Source of the DNA: Streptomyces umbrinus
GTDB lineage: Bacteria > Actinomycetota > Actinomycetes > Streptomycetales > Streptomycetaceae
Assembly (NCBI RefSeq): GCF_030817415.1
Contig: NZ_JAUSZI010000002.1
Location: 11,073,501 to 11,137,500 of the forward strand
Direction: 5' to 3'
DNA: 64,000 nucleotides
How positions within the stretch are numbered: the stretch's first letter is position 1; each line of letters opens with the position of its first letter. Both the position numbers and the translations under genes were made by a program. The notes under the pieces are model-generated. The model worked only from the letters and a program-made list of their open reading frames with translations, did no database searches and was not told the origin of the DNA. Below are positions 43,331 to 52,700 of this stretch, one piece after another.

Positions 43331-43398
43331 ACAGACCCCCGGTCTGTTGTTATCGGACCGGCGGTCTGCTAGCTTGAAATACAACAGACCGCCGGTCT
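43331..43398. promoter_or_regulatory. Three TetR operators
   Basis: ACAGACC-CCC-GGTCTGT at 43331-43347, an inverted imperfect copy around 43355-43368 (GGACCGGCGGTCTG), and AGACCGCCGGTCT at 43386-43398. They lie between the TetR and SDR starts and would cover both promoters. Confidence 0.75.
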
Positions 43399-43439
43399 CC
43401 TATCCCTGGGAGTGCCGTGCGCAAACCGAAGGAGTCATC

Positions 43440-44375
43440 GTGGCCACCTCATATGTCGTCCCCGACCAGACAGGAAAATTCGCCGTCGTCACCGGCGCCA
43501 ACAGCGGCACGGGCAAGGAGACCGCACGTCGCCTCGCGGAGGCCGGCGCCCGTGTCGTCCTGGCCGTACGGACCGTCGCCAAGGGCGAGCAGGCCCGCGC
43601 CGAGATCCTGGCCCGGCACCCGCACGCACAGCTGGAGGTCCGGCGTGTCGACCTGGCGGACCTGGCCTCCGTCGAGGCGTTCGCCGACGGGATCCTGGCA
43701 GACGGCACCCCGCTCGACCTGCTCGTGAACAACGCCGGAGTGATGGCTCCGCCCACCCGGATGACCACCGCCGACGGCTTCGAACTCCAGATGGGCAGCA
43801 ACTACCTCGGCCCGTTCGCCCTCACCGTCCGGCTGCTGCCCGCCCTGCTCGCCGCACCGGCGCCCCGCGTGGCGACCATGAGCAGCGGCACGGCCAACTA
43901 CGGCCGCATCCACTACGCCGACCTCCAGTGGGAGCGTCGCCGCTACAGCTCCAACCTGTCGTACGCCCAGTCCAAGCTCGCCAACCTGATGATGGCCCGG
44001 CAGTTGGCCGACATCGCCGCGGAGCGCGGCTGGAACCTGCTGAGCACGGCCGCCCACCCCGGCTACACCGTGACCAACCTCCAGAGCGCGGGCGCGAGCC
44101 TAGGCCGTGACAAGCCGAAGCGATCCCTGCTCACCGCGCTCGACTTCCTGCCCAAGCAGCAGGTCGAGGAGGGCGCCGAACCGCTGCTGTACGCCGCCAC
44201 GAGCCCCGAGGCCACGGCGGGCGCGTACTACGGCCCGGGCGGCAGGTTCGGACTGGTCGGCCCGACCATCACCGCCCGCATCGCACGCCGCGCCCTCGAC
44301 GCCGAGGCGAACCGCCGGCTGTGGGCCGAGTCCGAACGCCTCACCGGAGTCGCCCTCACCGCGGCCGTCGCCTGA
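43440..44375 (+). CDS. Short-chain dehydrogenase/reductase (SDR)
   Basis: 311 residues. Cofactor motif [29 protein letters not shown], catalytic YAQSK with a preceding Ser, and the PGYTVTN segment after the active site. The layout resembles the retinol dehydrogenase/protochlorophyllide reductase-like branch; substrate unknown. The GTG at 43440 has AAGGAG 7 nt upstream. It is expected to be repressed by the divergent TetR protein through the operators in front of it. Confidence 0.9.
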   Translation: MATSYVVPDQTGKFAVVTGANSGTGKETARRLAEAGARVVLAVRTVAKGEQARAEILARHPHAQLEVRRVDLADLASVEAFADGILADGTPLDLLVNNAGVMAPPTRMTTADGFELQMGSNYLGPFALTVRLLPALLAAPAPRVATMSSGTANYGRIHYADLQWERRRYSSNLSYAQSKLANLMMARQLADIAAERGWNLLSTAAHPGYTVTNLQSAGASLGRDKPKRSLLTALDFLPKQQVEEGAEPLLYAATSPEATAGAYYGPGGRFGLVGPTITARIARRALDAEANRRLWAESERLTGVALTAAVA

Positions 44376-44436
44376 ACGGGTCCGCCGTACGGGGGCTGAG
44401 TCCGAGGAATCCGGAACCGGGTGCCAGACTGCCCCC

Positions 44437-45420
44437 ATGGATGAGCGCGTATTCGGCAGGTCAGGACAGCAGGCATCGGTCGTGGGACTCGGCACATGGC
44501 AACTCGGTGCCGACTGGGGCGACGTGGACGACAAGGAAGCCCTCGCGGTCCTGGAGGCCGCGGCCGAGTCGGGCGTGACGTTCTTCGACACGGCCGACGT
44601 GTACGGGGACGGGCGCAGCGAGGAGACCATCGCCACCTTCGTGCAGAGCAGGCCCGACCTGCATGTGCTGGTCGCGACCAAGATGGGCCGCCGGGTCGAC
44701 CAGGTCCCCGAGAACTACGTACTCGACAACTTCCGCGCCTGGAACGACCGTTCGCGCCGCAACCTCGGTGTCGACCGCATCGACCTGGTGCAGCTGCACT
44801 GCCCGCCGACCCCCGTCTACTCGTCGGACGAGGTGTTCGACGCCCTAGACACCCTGGTCGAGGAGGAGCGGATCGCCGCGTACGGCGTGAGCGTCGAGAC
44901 CTGTGACGAGGCGCTGACCGCGATCGCCCGGCCGGGTGTGGCCAGCGTCCAGATCATCCTCAACCCGTTCCGCATGAAGCCCCTTCAGCGGGTCCTGCCC
45001 GCGGCGCGGGAGGCCGGCGTCGGCATCATCGCCCGCGTACCCCTCGCCTCCGGGCTGCTCTCCGGCAAGTACACGAAGGACACGGTCTTCGCGGAGAACG
45101 ACCACCGTACGTTCAACCGCCACGGTGAGGCCTTCGACCAGGGCGAGACGTTCTCCGGCGTCGACTACGCCACCGGGGTCGAGGCTGCCGCCGAGTTCTC
45201 CGCGCTCGCCCCCGAGGGCGTCACTCCGGCCCAGCTGGCGCTGGCCTGGATCGTCCAGCAGCCCGGCGTGACCACGGTCATCCCCGGCGCCCGCTCGCCC
45301 GAGCAGGCCCGCGCGAACGCGGCGGCCGGCAAGCTGGCGCCGCTTTCCGCGGAGACGCTGGCCGCGATCTCCGACCTCTACGAGCGGCGGATCAAGGAGC
45401 AGGTGGAATCCCGCTGGTAG
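44437..45420 (+). CDS. Aldo/keto reductase
   Basis: 327 residues. Typical TIM-barrel NADPH reductase: VVGLGTWQLG, FFDTADVYGDGRSEE (catalytic Asp and Tyr), LVATKMGRR (Lys), DLVQLHCPP (His), ending with the cofactor segment VIPGARSPEQARANAAA. It reduces aldehydes or ketones; the natural substrate is unknown. ATG at 44437 has no ribosome site, but CAGACT lies 6 bp upstream, suggesting a leaderless transcript. Confidence 0.9.
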   Translation: MDERVFGRSGQQASVVGLGTWQLGADWGDVDDKEALAVLEAAAESGVTFFDTADVYGDGRSEETIATFVQSRPDLHVLVATKMGRRVDQVPENYVLDNFRAWNDRSRRNLGVDRIDLVQLHCPPTPVYSSDEVFDALDTLVEEERIAAYGVSVETCDEALTAIARPGVASVQIILNPFRMKPLQRVLPAAREAGVGIIARVPLASGLLSGKYTKDTVFAENDHRTFNRHGEAFDQGETFSGVDYATGVEAAAEFSALAPEGVTPAQLALAWIVQQPGVTTVIPGARSPEQARANAAAGKLAPLSAETLAAISDLYERRIKEQVESRW

Positions 45421-45442
45421 TTGTCGGCTGTGGGCCGTCGGT

Positions 45443-45526
45443 GGCTTGTCGCGCAGTTCCCCGCGCCCCTGAGGGGGCTCGGCGGACGCGCCCCCGTAGG
45501 GGGCGCGGGGAACTGCGCGACAAGCC
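45443..45526. terminator. Long perfect hairpin between convergent genes
   Basis: The 27-nt arm at 45443-45469 (core GTCGCGCAGTTCCCCGCGCC) pairs with 45500-45526 across a 30-nt loop that holds a smaller hairpin. It separates the aldo/keto reductase from the leftward MFS gene and should stop transcription from both sides. One arm of the same element occurs at 14152-14181. Confidence 0.8.
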
Positions 45527-45549
45527 CAGGACGGCCCGCAGTCTGGCAC

Positions 45550-46755
45550 CTACCGCTCGCCCCCGGCAGGGAACTCCTGGGTCCGGGCGGCCACCACCAT
45601 CACCACCGGAATCAGTAGCAACAGCACGCTCCACGGGAGCGAACCCGTGCCGAGGTGGTCGAGCAGGACGCCCCCAACCACCCCGCCGCCGGCCATCGCT
45701 ACATTCCACAGCGTGACGAGCGCGGCCTGCGCGGCGTCCGCCGCGTCACCACCCGCGTCGGTCACGGCCGTCTGCAACAGCGTGGGGGCGCCTCCCCAGC
45801 CGAGCCCCCACAGCGCCACCGCGGTGTAGACGAGTGCGGGGCTGTCGGCCGGCACGGCCAGCAGCGCGGCCGCCACGGCGACGAGCAGCGCGCTCGCGAG
45901 CGTCAGGGCGCGCAGGCGCCGGTCGACGCGCGCACCCACGAACCAGATGCCGGCCAGGGACGCGACGCCGAACACCAGCAACACCAGATCCGTCGATCCG
46001 CCCATGCCCAGCCCGTCCAGGAACGTGGCGATGTACGTGTACAGGATCGTGTGGGCCAGTACGAAGACCAGTGTGACGAACAGGACCGGTGCCACCCCCG
46101 GAACCGTCAGGACCCGCAGGATCGGGTCCCGGCCCTCCCGCCGGTGCCCCGGCTGGTCCGGAACGCCCGCCGCGATCCAGCCGAGCAGGGCGACCGCGAG
46201 CACGGTCATCAGCGTGAACGTCACCCGCCAGCCGAGTACTTCGCCGAGGAAGGTCCCCGCGGGCACTCCCAGCGACAATGCGACTGGGATGCCCGTCATC
46301 ACGATCGCGATCGCCCTGCCCTGCAGACGGACGGGCGCCAGTCGGCGGGCGTACCCGGCGAGCAGCGCCCAGGCCAGGCCCGCGGCCACACCGGCGACGA
46401 ACCGGGCCGCCATGGTCAGGGAGTAGTCGGTGGAGACCGCGGTCACCGTGTTGGCGGCGGCGAACCCCGCCATCGCCGTGAGCAGCAGCCGTTTGCGCCG
46501 CCATCCGGCGGTGGCCGCGGACAAGGGGATCGCGGTGAGTGCGGTGCCGATCGCGTAGACGGTGACCGACTGCCCCATCGCGGACTCACCGACGCCGAGG
46601 TCGGCACTCATCGCGGGCAGGACGCCCGCGGGCAGCGTCTCGGCGAGGCTCGTGACGAAGACGGCCGTGGCCAGGGCGAGGAGCGCGGCGAGAGGGAGCC
46701 CGCGGCTCTCGGCTGCCTTGGAGGAACCGGTCGGTTCTGTGGTGTGGGTGCTCAT
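45550..46755 (-). CDS. MFS transporter (DHA1 family, AraJ/YdhP-like)
   Basis: 401 residues, about 12 helices. AETLPAGVLPAMSADLGVGE in helix 1 and the VPAGTFLGEVLGWRVTFTLM segment fit the drug:H+ antiporter-1 group. It is divergent from a MerR gene, with a MerR-type promoter between them, so its expression is probably induced by a small molecule it exports. Confidence 0.9.
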   Translation of the reverse strand: MSTHTTEPTGSSKAAESRGLPLAALLALATAVFVTSLAETLPAGVLPAMSADLGVGESAMGQSVTVYAIGTALTAIPLSAATAGWRRKRLLLTAMAGFAAANTVTAVSTDYSLTMAARFVAGVAAGLAWALLAGYARRLAPVRLQGRAIAIVMTGIPVALSLGVPAGTFLGEVLGWRVTFTLMTVLAVALLGWIAAGVPDQPGHRREGRDPILRVLTVPGVAPVLFVTLVFVLAHTILYTYIATFLDGLGMGGSTDLVLLVFGVASLAGIWFVGARVDRRLRALTLASALLVAVAAALLAVPADSPALVYTAVALWGLGWGGAPTLLQTAVTDAGGDAADAAQAALVTLWNVAMAGGGVVGGVLLDHLGTGSLPWSVLLLLIPVVMVVAARTQEFPAGGER

Positions 46756-46770
46756 GCCGCGTATGCTCGA

Positions 46771-46792
46771 ACCCTCACATTGATGTGAAGGT
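46771..46792 (-). promoter_or_regulatory. MerR-type operator/promoter
   Basis: A 22-bp dyad with arms ACCCTCACAT and ATGTGAAGGT. Read toward the MFS gene it follows TTGACC and fills a spacer of about 19 bp before the -10 region, the stretched layout that MerR proteins correct by twisting the DNA. Confidence 0.65.
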
Positions 46793-46819
46793 CAAGCGGC
46801 GAAGTGCGAGGTCGGTCGG

Positions 46820-47218
46820 ATGCGGATCGGAGAGCTGTCGGAGCGCACCGGCATCCCCAGGCGGTTGCTGCGCTACTACGAGGAACAGGGGCTGATCACG
46901 CCCGAGCGCTGCGAGAACGGCTACCGCTCCTACGACGAACGCCTCGTGGACCGGGTCCAGCAGATCCGAGGACTGCTCGACGCCGGACTGCCGACCCGGA
47001 TCATCAAGCAGATCCTGCCCTGCCTCGACGGACCGGGCACCATCCACTTCCCCGATCCGACCCCGCAGATGCTGACCACGCTGGAGCTCGAACTCGACCG
47101 CATGACCCGGCGCATCGACTGCCTCGCCCGCAACCGGGACGCGATCGCCGCGTACCTCGAAGTGGTACGCGGCGACGGTCGGTCCGTGGACGACGGGCGG
47201 TCGTCCGTAGACGGCTGA
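46820..47218 (+). CDS. MerR family transcriptional regulator
   Basis: 132 residues. The N-terminal winged helix reads MRIGELSERTGIPRRLLRYY and EEQGLITPERCENGYRSYDE, followed by a dimerisation helix and a short C-terminus with two Cys (LPCLDG, IDCLAR). The short tail points to a metal- or small-ligand sensor. It is divergent from the MFS transporter and probably activates it through the dyad at 46771-46792. Confidence 0.9.
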   Translation: MRIGELSERTGIPRRLLRYYEEQGLITPERCENGYRSYDERLVDRVQQIRGLLDAGLPTRIIKQILPCLDGPGTIHFPDPTPQMLTTLELELDRMTRRIDCLARNRDAIAAYLEVVRGDGRSVDDGRSSVDG

Positions 47219-47223
47219 TCGGG

Positions 47224-47970
47224 TCAGGCCGCCCGTTCCCGGGCCCGCTGGGCCGCCTCGCTTACGGAACCGCGGTGCACGGGACCGTGACCGGGCAGCA
47301 GGACGTCACCCGAGAGCGCCTCGAAGGCGTCCAGCGAGGACAGCGCACCGGGGAGGTCCCGGTGGAACATCGTGGGCAGCAACTGCGGGCCGCTCGCGCG
47401 TGAGGTGGGGTGTCCGCTGACCAGCCCGTCGCCCGATATGACGACGCCCGCGTCCGGCAGATGGAAGGCGCAGTGGCCCGCCGTGTGGCCGGGGGTGTGC
47501 ACGGGAACGGGGCGGCCGGGCAGGTCGAGAGCGCCCTCACCGGGGAACGGCCGCGGTTCGGTGACCGGGACGTGGGCGGTGCCGCCGGAGCGCAGCGCGT
47601 GCAGGGCCCACGTCACCACACCGGGCCGCCAGGCGTTCTTCAGCACCTTGCCGATGGTCACCTGATGGAGGAAGTCCCGGCGCGCGTGCGGGACTTCGGC
47701 CTCGTGGGCGTAGACCGGCGTGCCGTACGTACGGCTGAGGTACTCCGCCGAGCCGATGTGGTCGTTGTGGGCGTGCGTGACGAGTACGGCCGCGACCGCT
47801 TCGGGCGTACTGCCCACGGCCGACAGGGAGGCGAGGACGCTCTCGCGGTCTCCGGGGTAGCCCGTGTCCACGAGGGTGACGGCGTCCCCTTCCGCGAGAA
47901 TCACCCAGTTGGTGTTGCTGCCGTGTACCAGATGGATACCGTCGGCGACTTGATGGATGTCTGCCTGCAT
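47224..47970 (-). CDS. Metallo-beta-lactamase fold hydrolase
   Basis: 248 residues. Metal-binding motif THAHNDHIG (His66, His68, Asp70, His71), then HTPGHTAGHCAF, a GDGLVSG metal-bridging Asp and a final LPGHGPV. It belongs to the broad glyoxalase II/lactonase-like group of MBL proteins; the substrate is unknown. Start at 47970. It sits convergent with the MerR gene, 5 bp from its stop. Confidence 0.9.
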   Translation of the reverse strand: MQADIHQVADGIHLVHGSNTNWVILAEGDAVTLVDTGYPGDRESVLASLSAVGSTPEAVAAVLVTHAHNDHIGSAEYLSRTYGTPVYAHEAEVPHARRDFLHQVTIGKVLKNAWRPGVVTWALHALRSGGTAHVPVTEPRPFPGEGALDLPGRPVPVHTPGHTAGHCAFHLPDAGVVISGDGLVSGHPTSRASGPQLLPTMFHRDLPGALSSLDAFEALSGDVLLPGHGPVHRGSVSEAAQRARERAA

Positions 47971-48031
47971 GGTCGTCCCGACCTGGAGGTCCCTGCCTGA
48001 TGGGACACAGCCAAGCAGATCCGCGGGCACC

Positions 48032-48307
48032 TCAGCGCAGGGGGTCGGACGAAGCGCGCATCGACCGCAGTGCCAGGAGCAGTACGGCGATGTCGTCGAA
48101 ATAGGCGGGGTCGGGCATGAGATCGGTCGGCAGCACGACATAGGCGACCGCTCCCCAGAAGACCCAGCGGGGACCGGTCGGCAGCCCGGCCCGGCGGAGG
48201 TCCCGCCGCGTACGGACCAGCCGGACCAGCAGTACGACCGCCGCCCCGAGGGCCACCGCAAGCACGGCCGCGACGGCGAGAACCAGAATCCATGTGTTGG
48301 TGTCCAT
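48032..48307 (-). CDS. DUF1232 (YkvA-like) small membrane protein
   Basis: 91 residues. One N-terminal membrane helix (WILVLAVAAVLAVALGAAVV), a basic stretch, then the DUF1232 core VFWGAVAYVVLPTDLMPDPA followed by YFDDIAVLLLALRSM. The LPxDLxPD motif defines the family, whose role is unknown. ATG at 48307 with GAAGGG upstream. Confidence 0.85.
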   Translation of the reverse strand: MDTNTWILVLAVAAVLAVALGAAVVLLVRLVRTRRDLRRAGLPTGPRWVFWGAVAYVVLPTDLMPDPAYFDDIAVLLLALRSMRASSDPLR

Positions 48308-48450
48308 CAGCCCTTCCCCGACTCGTCCGCTGCTCCTCTTCGAATGCCCAGGTTCGCCCGCTTCACCACCGGCGAGCCGGTCCGACACGCGGCGCGGGAC
48401 GCCGACGTGTCCGGTCGACCCCTACTCTGTGCTGTCGATTGATCACCTTG

Positions 48451-48486
48451 AGCGAACAGGTGAACGGAGCGAACAGAGTGAACAGT
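48451..48486 (+). repeat. Short degenerate tandem repeat upstream of the monooxygenase
   Basis: Four units of 8-9 bp, alternating AGCGAACAG and GTGAAC-type sequences, with GAGCGAACAG exact at 48451 and 48468. They lie within 50 bp of the monooxygenase start and may bind a regulator. Confidence 0.5.
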
Positions 48487-48497
48487 GGGGTGCGCGT

Positions 48498-49700
48498 GTG
48501 AAGATCGCCTGCGTCGGCGGTGGGCCCGCCGGTCTGTACTTCTCGATCCTGATGAAGCTTCAGGACCCGGACCACGACATCACGGTCCATGAACGGAACC
48601 CGGCCGGTTCGACCTACGGATGGGGGGTGACGTACTGGGGGAGCCTGCTCGACAAACTGCACGAGGGTGATCCGGAGTCGGCGCGCGCCGTCAAGGAGAA
48701 CTCGGTCCGCTGGAGCGACGGGGTCGCGCACGTCGGCGACCGCACGACGACGCACCACGGCGACGAGGGCTTCGGCATCGGCCGCCGGCAGCTGCTGGAC
48801 CTCCTCGCCGAGCGCGCCCGGTCCCTGGGTGTACGCGTCGAGTACGAGAACGAGATCGCCGACGGGGACCGGCTGCCCGACGCCGACCTGGTCGTCGCCT
48901 GCGACGGCGTTCACAGCGGGGTGCGCGAGCGGCACTCGGACCACTTCGGCCCGGAGGTCGGGCTCGGCCGGAACAAGTACATCTGGCTGGGCACCACGAA
49001 GGTCTTCGACGCGTTCACCTTCGCTTTCGTGGACACACCGCACGGCTGGATCTGGTGCTACGCCTACGGGTTCAGCGCGGACCACAGCACCTGTGTCGTC
49101 GAGTGCTCCCCGGAGACCTGGACGGGCCTCGGCCTCGACCGGGCCGACGAGACGGAGGGCCTCGTCCGCCTCCAAGAGCTCTTCGTCAAGCTGCTGGACG
49201 GCCACCGGCTGATCGGCCGGGCGAACACCGGCGGCAGCGCGCAGTGGCTGAACTTCCGCACCCTCACCAACCGCGCCTGGTCCCACGGCAACGTGGTCCT
49301 GCTGGGCGACGCAGCCCACACCACGCACTACTCCATCGGCGCGGGCACCACCCTCGCCCTGGAGGACGCCATCGCACTCGCGCACTCGCTGCGCGCGGAG
49401 CCCGAACTGGCCCCCGCACTCGTCGCGTACGAGAAGAAGCGCAAGGCGGAGCTGCTGTCCGTGCAGAGCGCGGCCCGGCACAGCGCCCAGTGGTACGAGA
49501 GCCTGCCGCGCTACATCGGTCTGCCTCCGGCGCAGATGTTCGCGCTCCTGGGCCAGCGGCACTCCCCGCTGCTGCCGTACATCCCGCCGCAGCTCTACTA
49601 CCGGATCGACCGGGCGGCAGGGCAGCTCGAGGCGCTGCGCAGACTCAAGCGCTGGCTGGGTCCGAAGGTCGCGCGGACCCTGCACGCCAAGCGGGGCTGA
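48498..49700 (+). CDS. FAD-dependent monooxygenase resembling salicylyl-/anthraniloyl-CoA hydroxylases
   Basis: 400 residues. FAD fold with CVGGGPAGLYFSILMKLQDP at the N-terminus, the YGWGVTYWGSLLDKL segment that follows it in salicylyl-CoA 5-hydroxylase-type enzymes, VVACDGVHSGVRER, and the flavin/ribityl motif LLGDAAHTTHYSIGAGTTLA. Anthraniloyl-CoA monooxygenases carry an extra C-terminal old-yellow-enzyme domain of about 350 residues, absent here, so single hydroxylation is more likely. The GTG at 48498 begins directly at the FAD motif. No CoA ligase adjoins it. Confidence 0.85.
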   Translation: MKIACVGGGPAGLYFSILMKLQDPDHDITVHERNPAGSTYGWGVTYWGSLLDKLHEGDPESARAVKENSVRWSDGVAHVGDRTTTHHGDEGFGIGRRQLLDLLAERARSLGVRVEYENEIADGDRLPDADLVVACDGVHSGVRERHSDHFGPEVGLGRNKYIWLGTTKVFDAFTFAFVDTPHGWIWCYAYGFSADHSTCVVECSPETWTGLGLDRADETEGLVRLQELFVKLLDGHRLIGRANTGGSAQWLNFRTLTNRAWSHGNVVLLGDAAHTTHYSIGAGTTLALEDAIALAHSLRAEPELAPALVAYEKKRKAELLSVQSAARHSAQWYESLPRYIGLPPAQMFALLGQRHSPLLPYIPPQLYYRIDRAAGQLEALRRLKRWLGPKVARTLHAKRG

Positions 49701-49779
49701 CGCCTCGTCAACATCCCACCTTTTTGGCGAGAATGGCGGTGTTGCTCACGCGCCGGGAGATGCGCGAGCGTTCTGAGTC

Positions 49780-52700
49780 ATGGACCGTGACCGGAGCAAC
49801 GCCGCCTTCACTCCTGCCTTCTCCCTCCCCCTCTCCCTTTCCCGTCGTCAACTCCTCGCGGCCGCGGGCGCCGCCGGTGCCGTCACCGCCGTAGGTGCCG
49901 CGCCGGCCGCCGCGCAGCCGCCCGGCGAGCTCTCGCTGTCCTTCACGGCGGCCACCAACGGCTCGGCGACCCTCGCGCCGGGCGGGGACCGGCTGATCGC
50001 CGAGGTCCAGAACGTGCTCTGGTCCCTCCCGCGCACCGGCGGCAAGGCCGTCCCGCTCACCTCCGCGGACCTCGAACCGAACCGGCCCGTGCACGCCCCC
50101 GACGGCAAGCTCGTCGCCTTCTGCGCCTACCGGGGCGGCGGCTTCCACATCTGGACGATGCGGCCCGACGGCTCGGACGTACGACAGCGCACCGACGGGC
50201 CCTGGGACGACCGGGGTCCTGTCTGGTCGCCCGACGGCACCCGGATCGCCTTCGCCTCCGAGCGCGGCGGCGACCAGGTGACCGGCAGTCCGTACCGCAT
50301 CCAGGTACTGGACCTGCGCACCGGTGACATCGCCCGTGTGACCGGTCTGCCGGGCCAGGAGGGTCCTTCGCAGGACGGGGTGTGGGAGGACTTCGACCCC
50401 ACCTGGTCGCCGGACGGGAAGCGGATCCTCTTCGTCCGGGCGAAGGGCGTCACCACCGCAAACGGCCTCGGCCTCGACGCCCGGACGGTCGCCGCCGTCC
50501 CCGCCTCGGGCGCGGGCCCGGTCGTCGTGGAGCACACCGAGACCGCGGCCGCCCAGATCCTGGCCCCCGCCCTCGCGGCGGACGGCCGCCGCCTGGCGTA
50601 TCTGCGGACCACCGCGTCACCCAACGGTTCGTGCACGCTCGTCGTCGACGGTGAACCCGTCGCGGTCGCCGGGGACATCGCGCCGGTGCCGCACCGCTGG
50701 ACGCCGGAGGGCGAGCTGCTGCTCACCGTGGACGGCCGCTTCACCGTCGTGCGGCCGGAGAAGCCGGCCGAGGCGGACGCGATCCCCTTCGAGGGCGTAC
50801 TGCCCGTGGACCGGCCGCGCTACCAGGTCAAGGAGTACGACCTGGGGGAGGCGGGACGGGCGCGGCCGGTGCAGGGCATTCATCTGCCCGCGCTCTCGCC
50901 CGACGGGCGGAGGATCGCCTTCGCCGCCCTCAACTCTCTCTGGCTGGCCGACAGTTCGGGAGGCCGGGCGCCGAAGCGTCTGCGCCGGATGGCACCCACC
51001 GGCTACCTGCTCGGCCCCTCGTGGGCGCGCGACGGACGTTCACTGCTGTACGCGGACGACCGTGACGGGCTGCTCGGCGTGTACCGGCGAGATCTGGCCA
51101 CCGGCGAGGAGACTGCGCTCGCCACCGGCGGCCGGGTCCATCCGGCACTCTCGCCGGACGGGGGACGGCTCGCCTGCCTCGACATGAGCGGGCGGCTCGT
51201 CGTCCGAGACCTCGCGGCCGGTACGGAACAGGTGTTGGCGACGCCGCTCGGAGGGGGCGGTCTGCCCGGCCGGCCCAGCTGGTCACCGGACGGCCGCTAC
51301 CTCGCCCTCTGTGACCGCAACCGCCTCAACCTCCGCTTCCGGGAGGGCTACAACCTCGTCCGTGTCGTCGACACCACGACCGGCACGGACCGTCTGCACA
51401 CGGTCGGCTCGCATGTCTCGCTCTCCGACCGGTACGACTCGGGGCCCGTCTGGTCGCCCGACGGGCGCTGGATGGCGGTGATCGTCGAGTCCGCGCTGTG
51501 CCTGCTGCCCGTCGCTCCCGACGGAACCCCGCGCGGCGCCCTGCGCACCCTCACGACCGAACCGGCCGACCATCCGTCCTGGTCCGGTGACTCGAAGACC
51601 CTGCTGTACCTCTCCGGTACCAAGCTGCGGCTCATCGGCGTCGACGGCGGCCCGGCCCGTACCGTCCGCGTGCCGCTCGACCAGCGCAGACCCGCACCGG
51701 CCGACACGGTGGTGCACGCCGGGCGACTGTGGGACGGCACGGGCGAGTCCGTACGGGACGACGTCGACATCGTCGTACGCGGCGGACGCGTCACCGCCGT
51801 CGAACCGCACCGCCGACGCACGGCGTTCCGCCTGATCGACGCCTCCGAGCGGACCGTCGTGCCCGGGCTGTGGGACACGCACACCCACCCGTGGCAGGTC
51901 ACCTACGGCGGCCGGCAGACCGTCGGCCAGCTCACGTACGGCATCACGACCGCCGTGTCCTTCGGCGGGTTCGCCTACGAACAGGCCCGGATCCGCGAGG
52001 CGGTGACGGCGGGTCAGCTCGCCGGACCCCGGTTGCTGACCACCGGCGAACTGCTCGACGGCTCCCGGGTCGCGTACAGCATGGGACGCGCCCACCGGAC
52101 CAGGGACGGGCTGCGGCGCTCACTGGAACGGGGTGCCGCACTTGACTGGGACTTCGTCAAAACCTATGTACGGGCGCCGAGTTGGGTGATGGAGGAGGCG
52201 GCCCGGTTCGGACACGAGCGGCTCGGCGTGCGCTCGGGCAGCCATCTGCTCTCGCCCGGCGTGCAACTGGGCCAGGATCTGACGACCCATCTGCAGGCCA
52301 CCCAGCGCTACGAGTCCGGGCACGCGATCACCGCGTCCGGGCGTGCCTACCAGGACCTGCTGGAGATCTACACGGCGCGGGGCGTCAACTTCGGCCTGAT
52401 CGCCACGCCGTTCACCTCCGCACCGCTCCTCGGCGCGGACCCCGGGCTCGCCGACGACCCCCGGGTCACCGCCGTGATGCCGCCCTGGGACGCCGCTCTG
52501 GTCCGGCAGGGGGCGGGCGTGCCGCCGACTCCGGCCCAACTCGCCACGCTGCGCACGGAGACCGACATCTACCGGCGGATCCTGGCCGCCGGAGGCATCG
52601 TCGCCCTCGGCACCGACCAGCCGCTCGTCGCCGTGGGCCTCTCCCTCCACATCGGTCTGCGCGCGCTGCACCGGGGCGGCCTGTCCCCGGCGGCGGCCCT

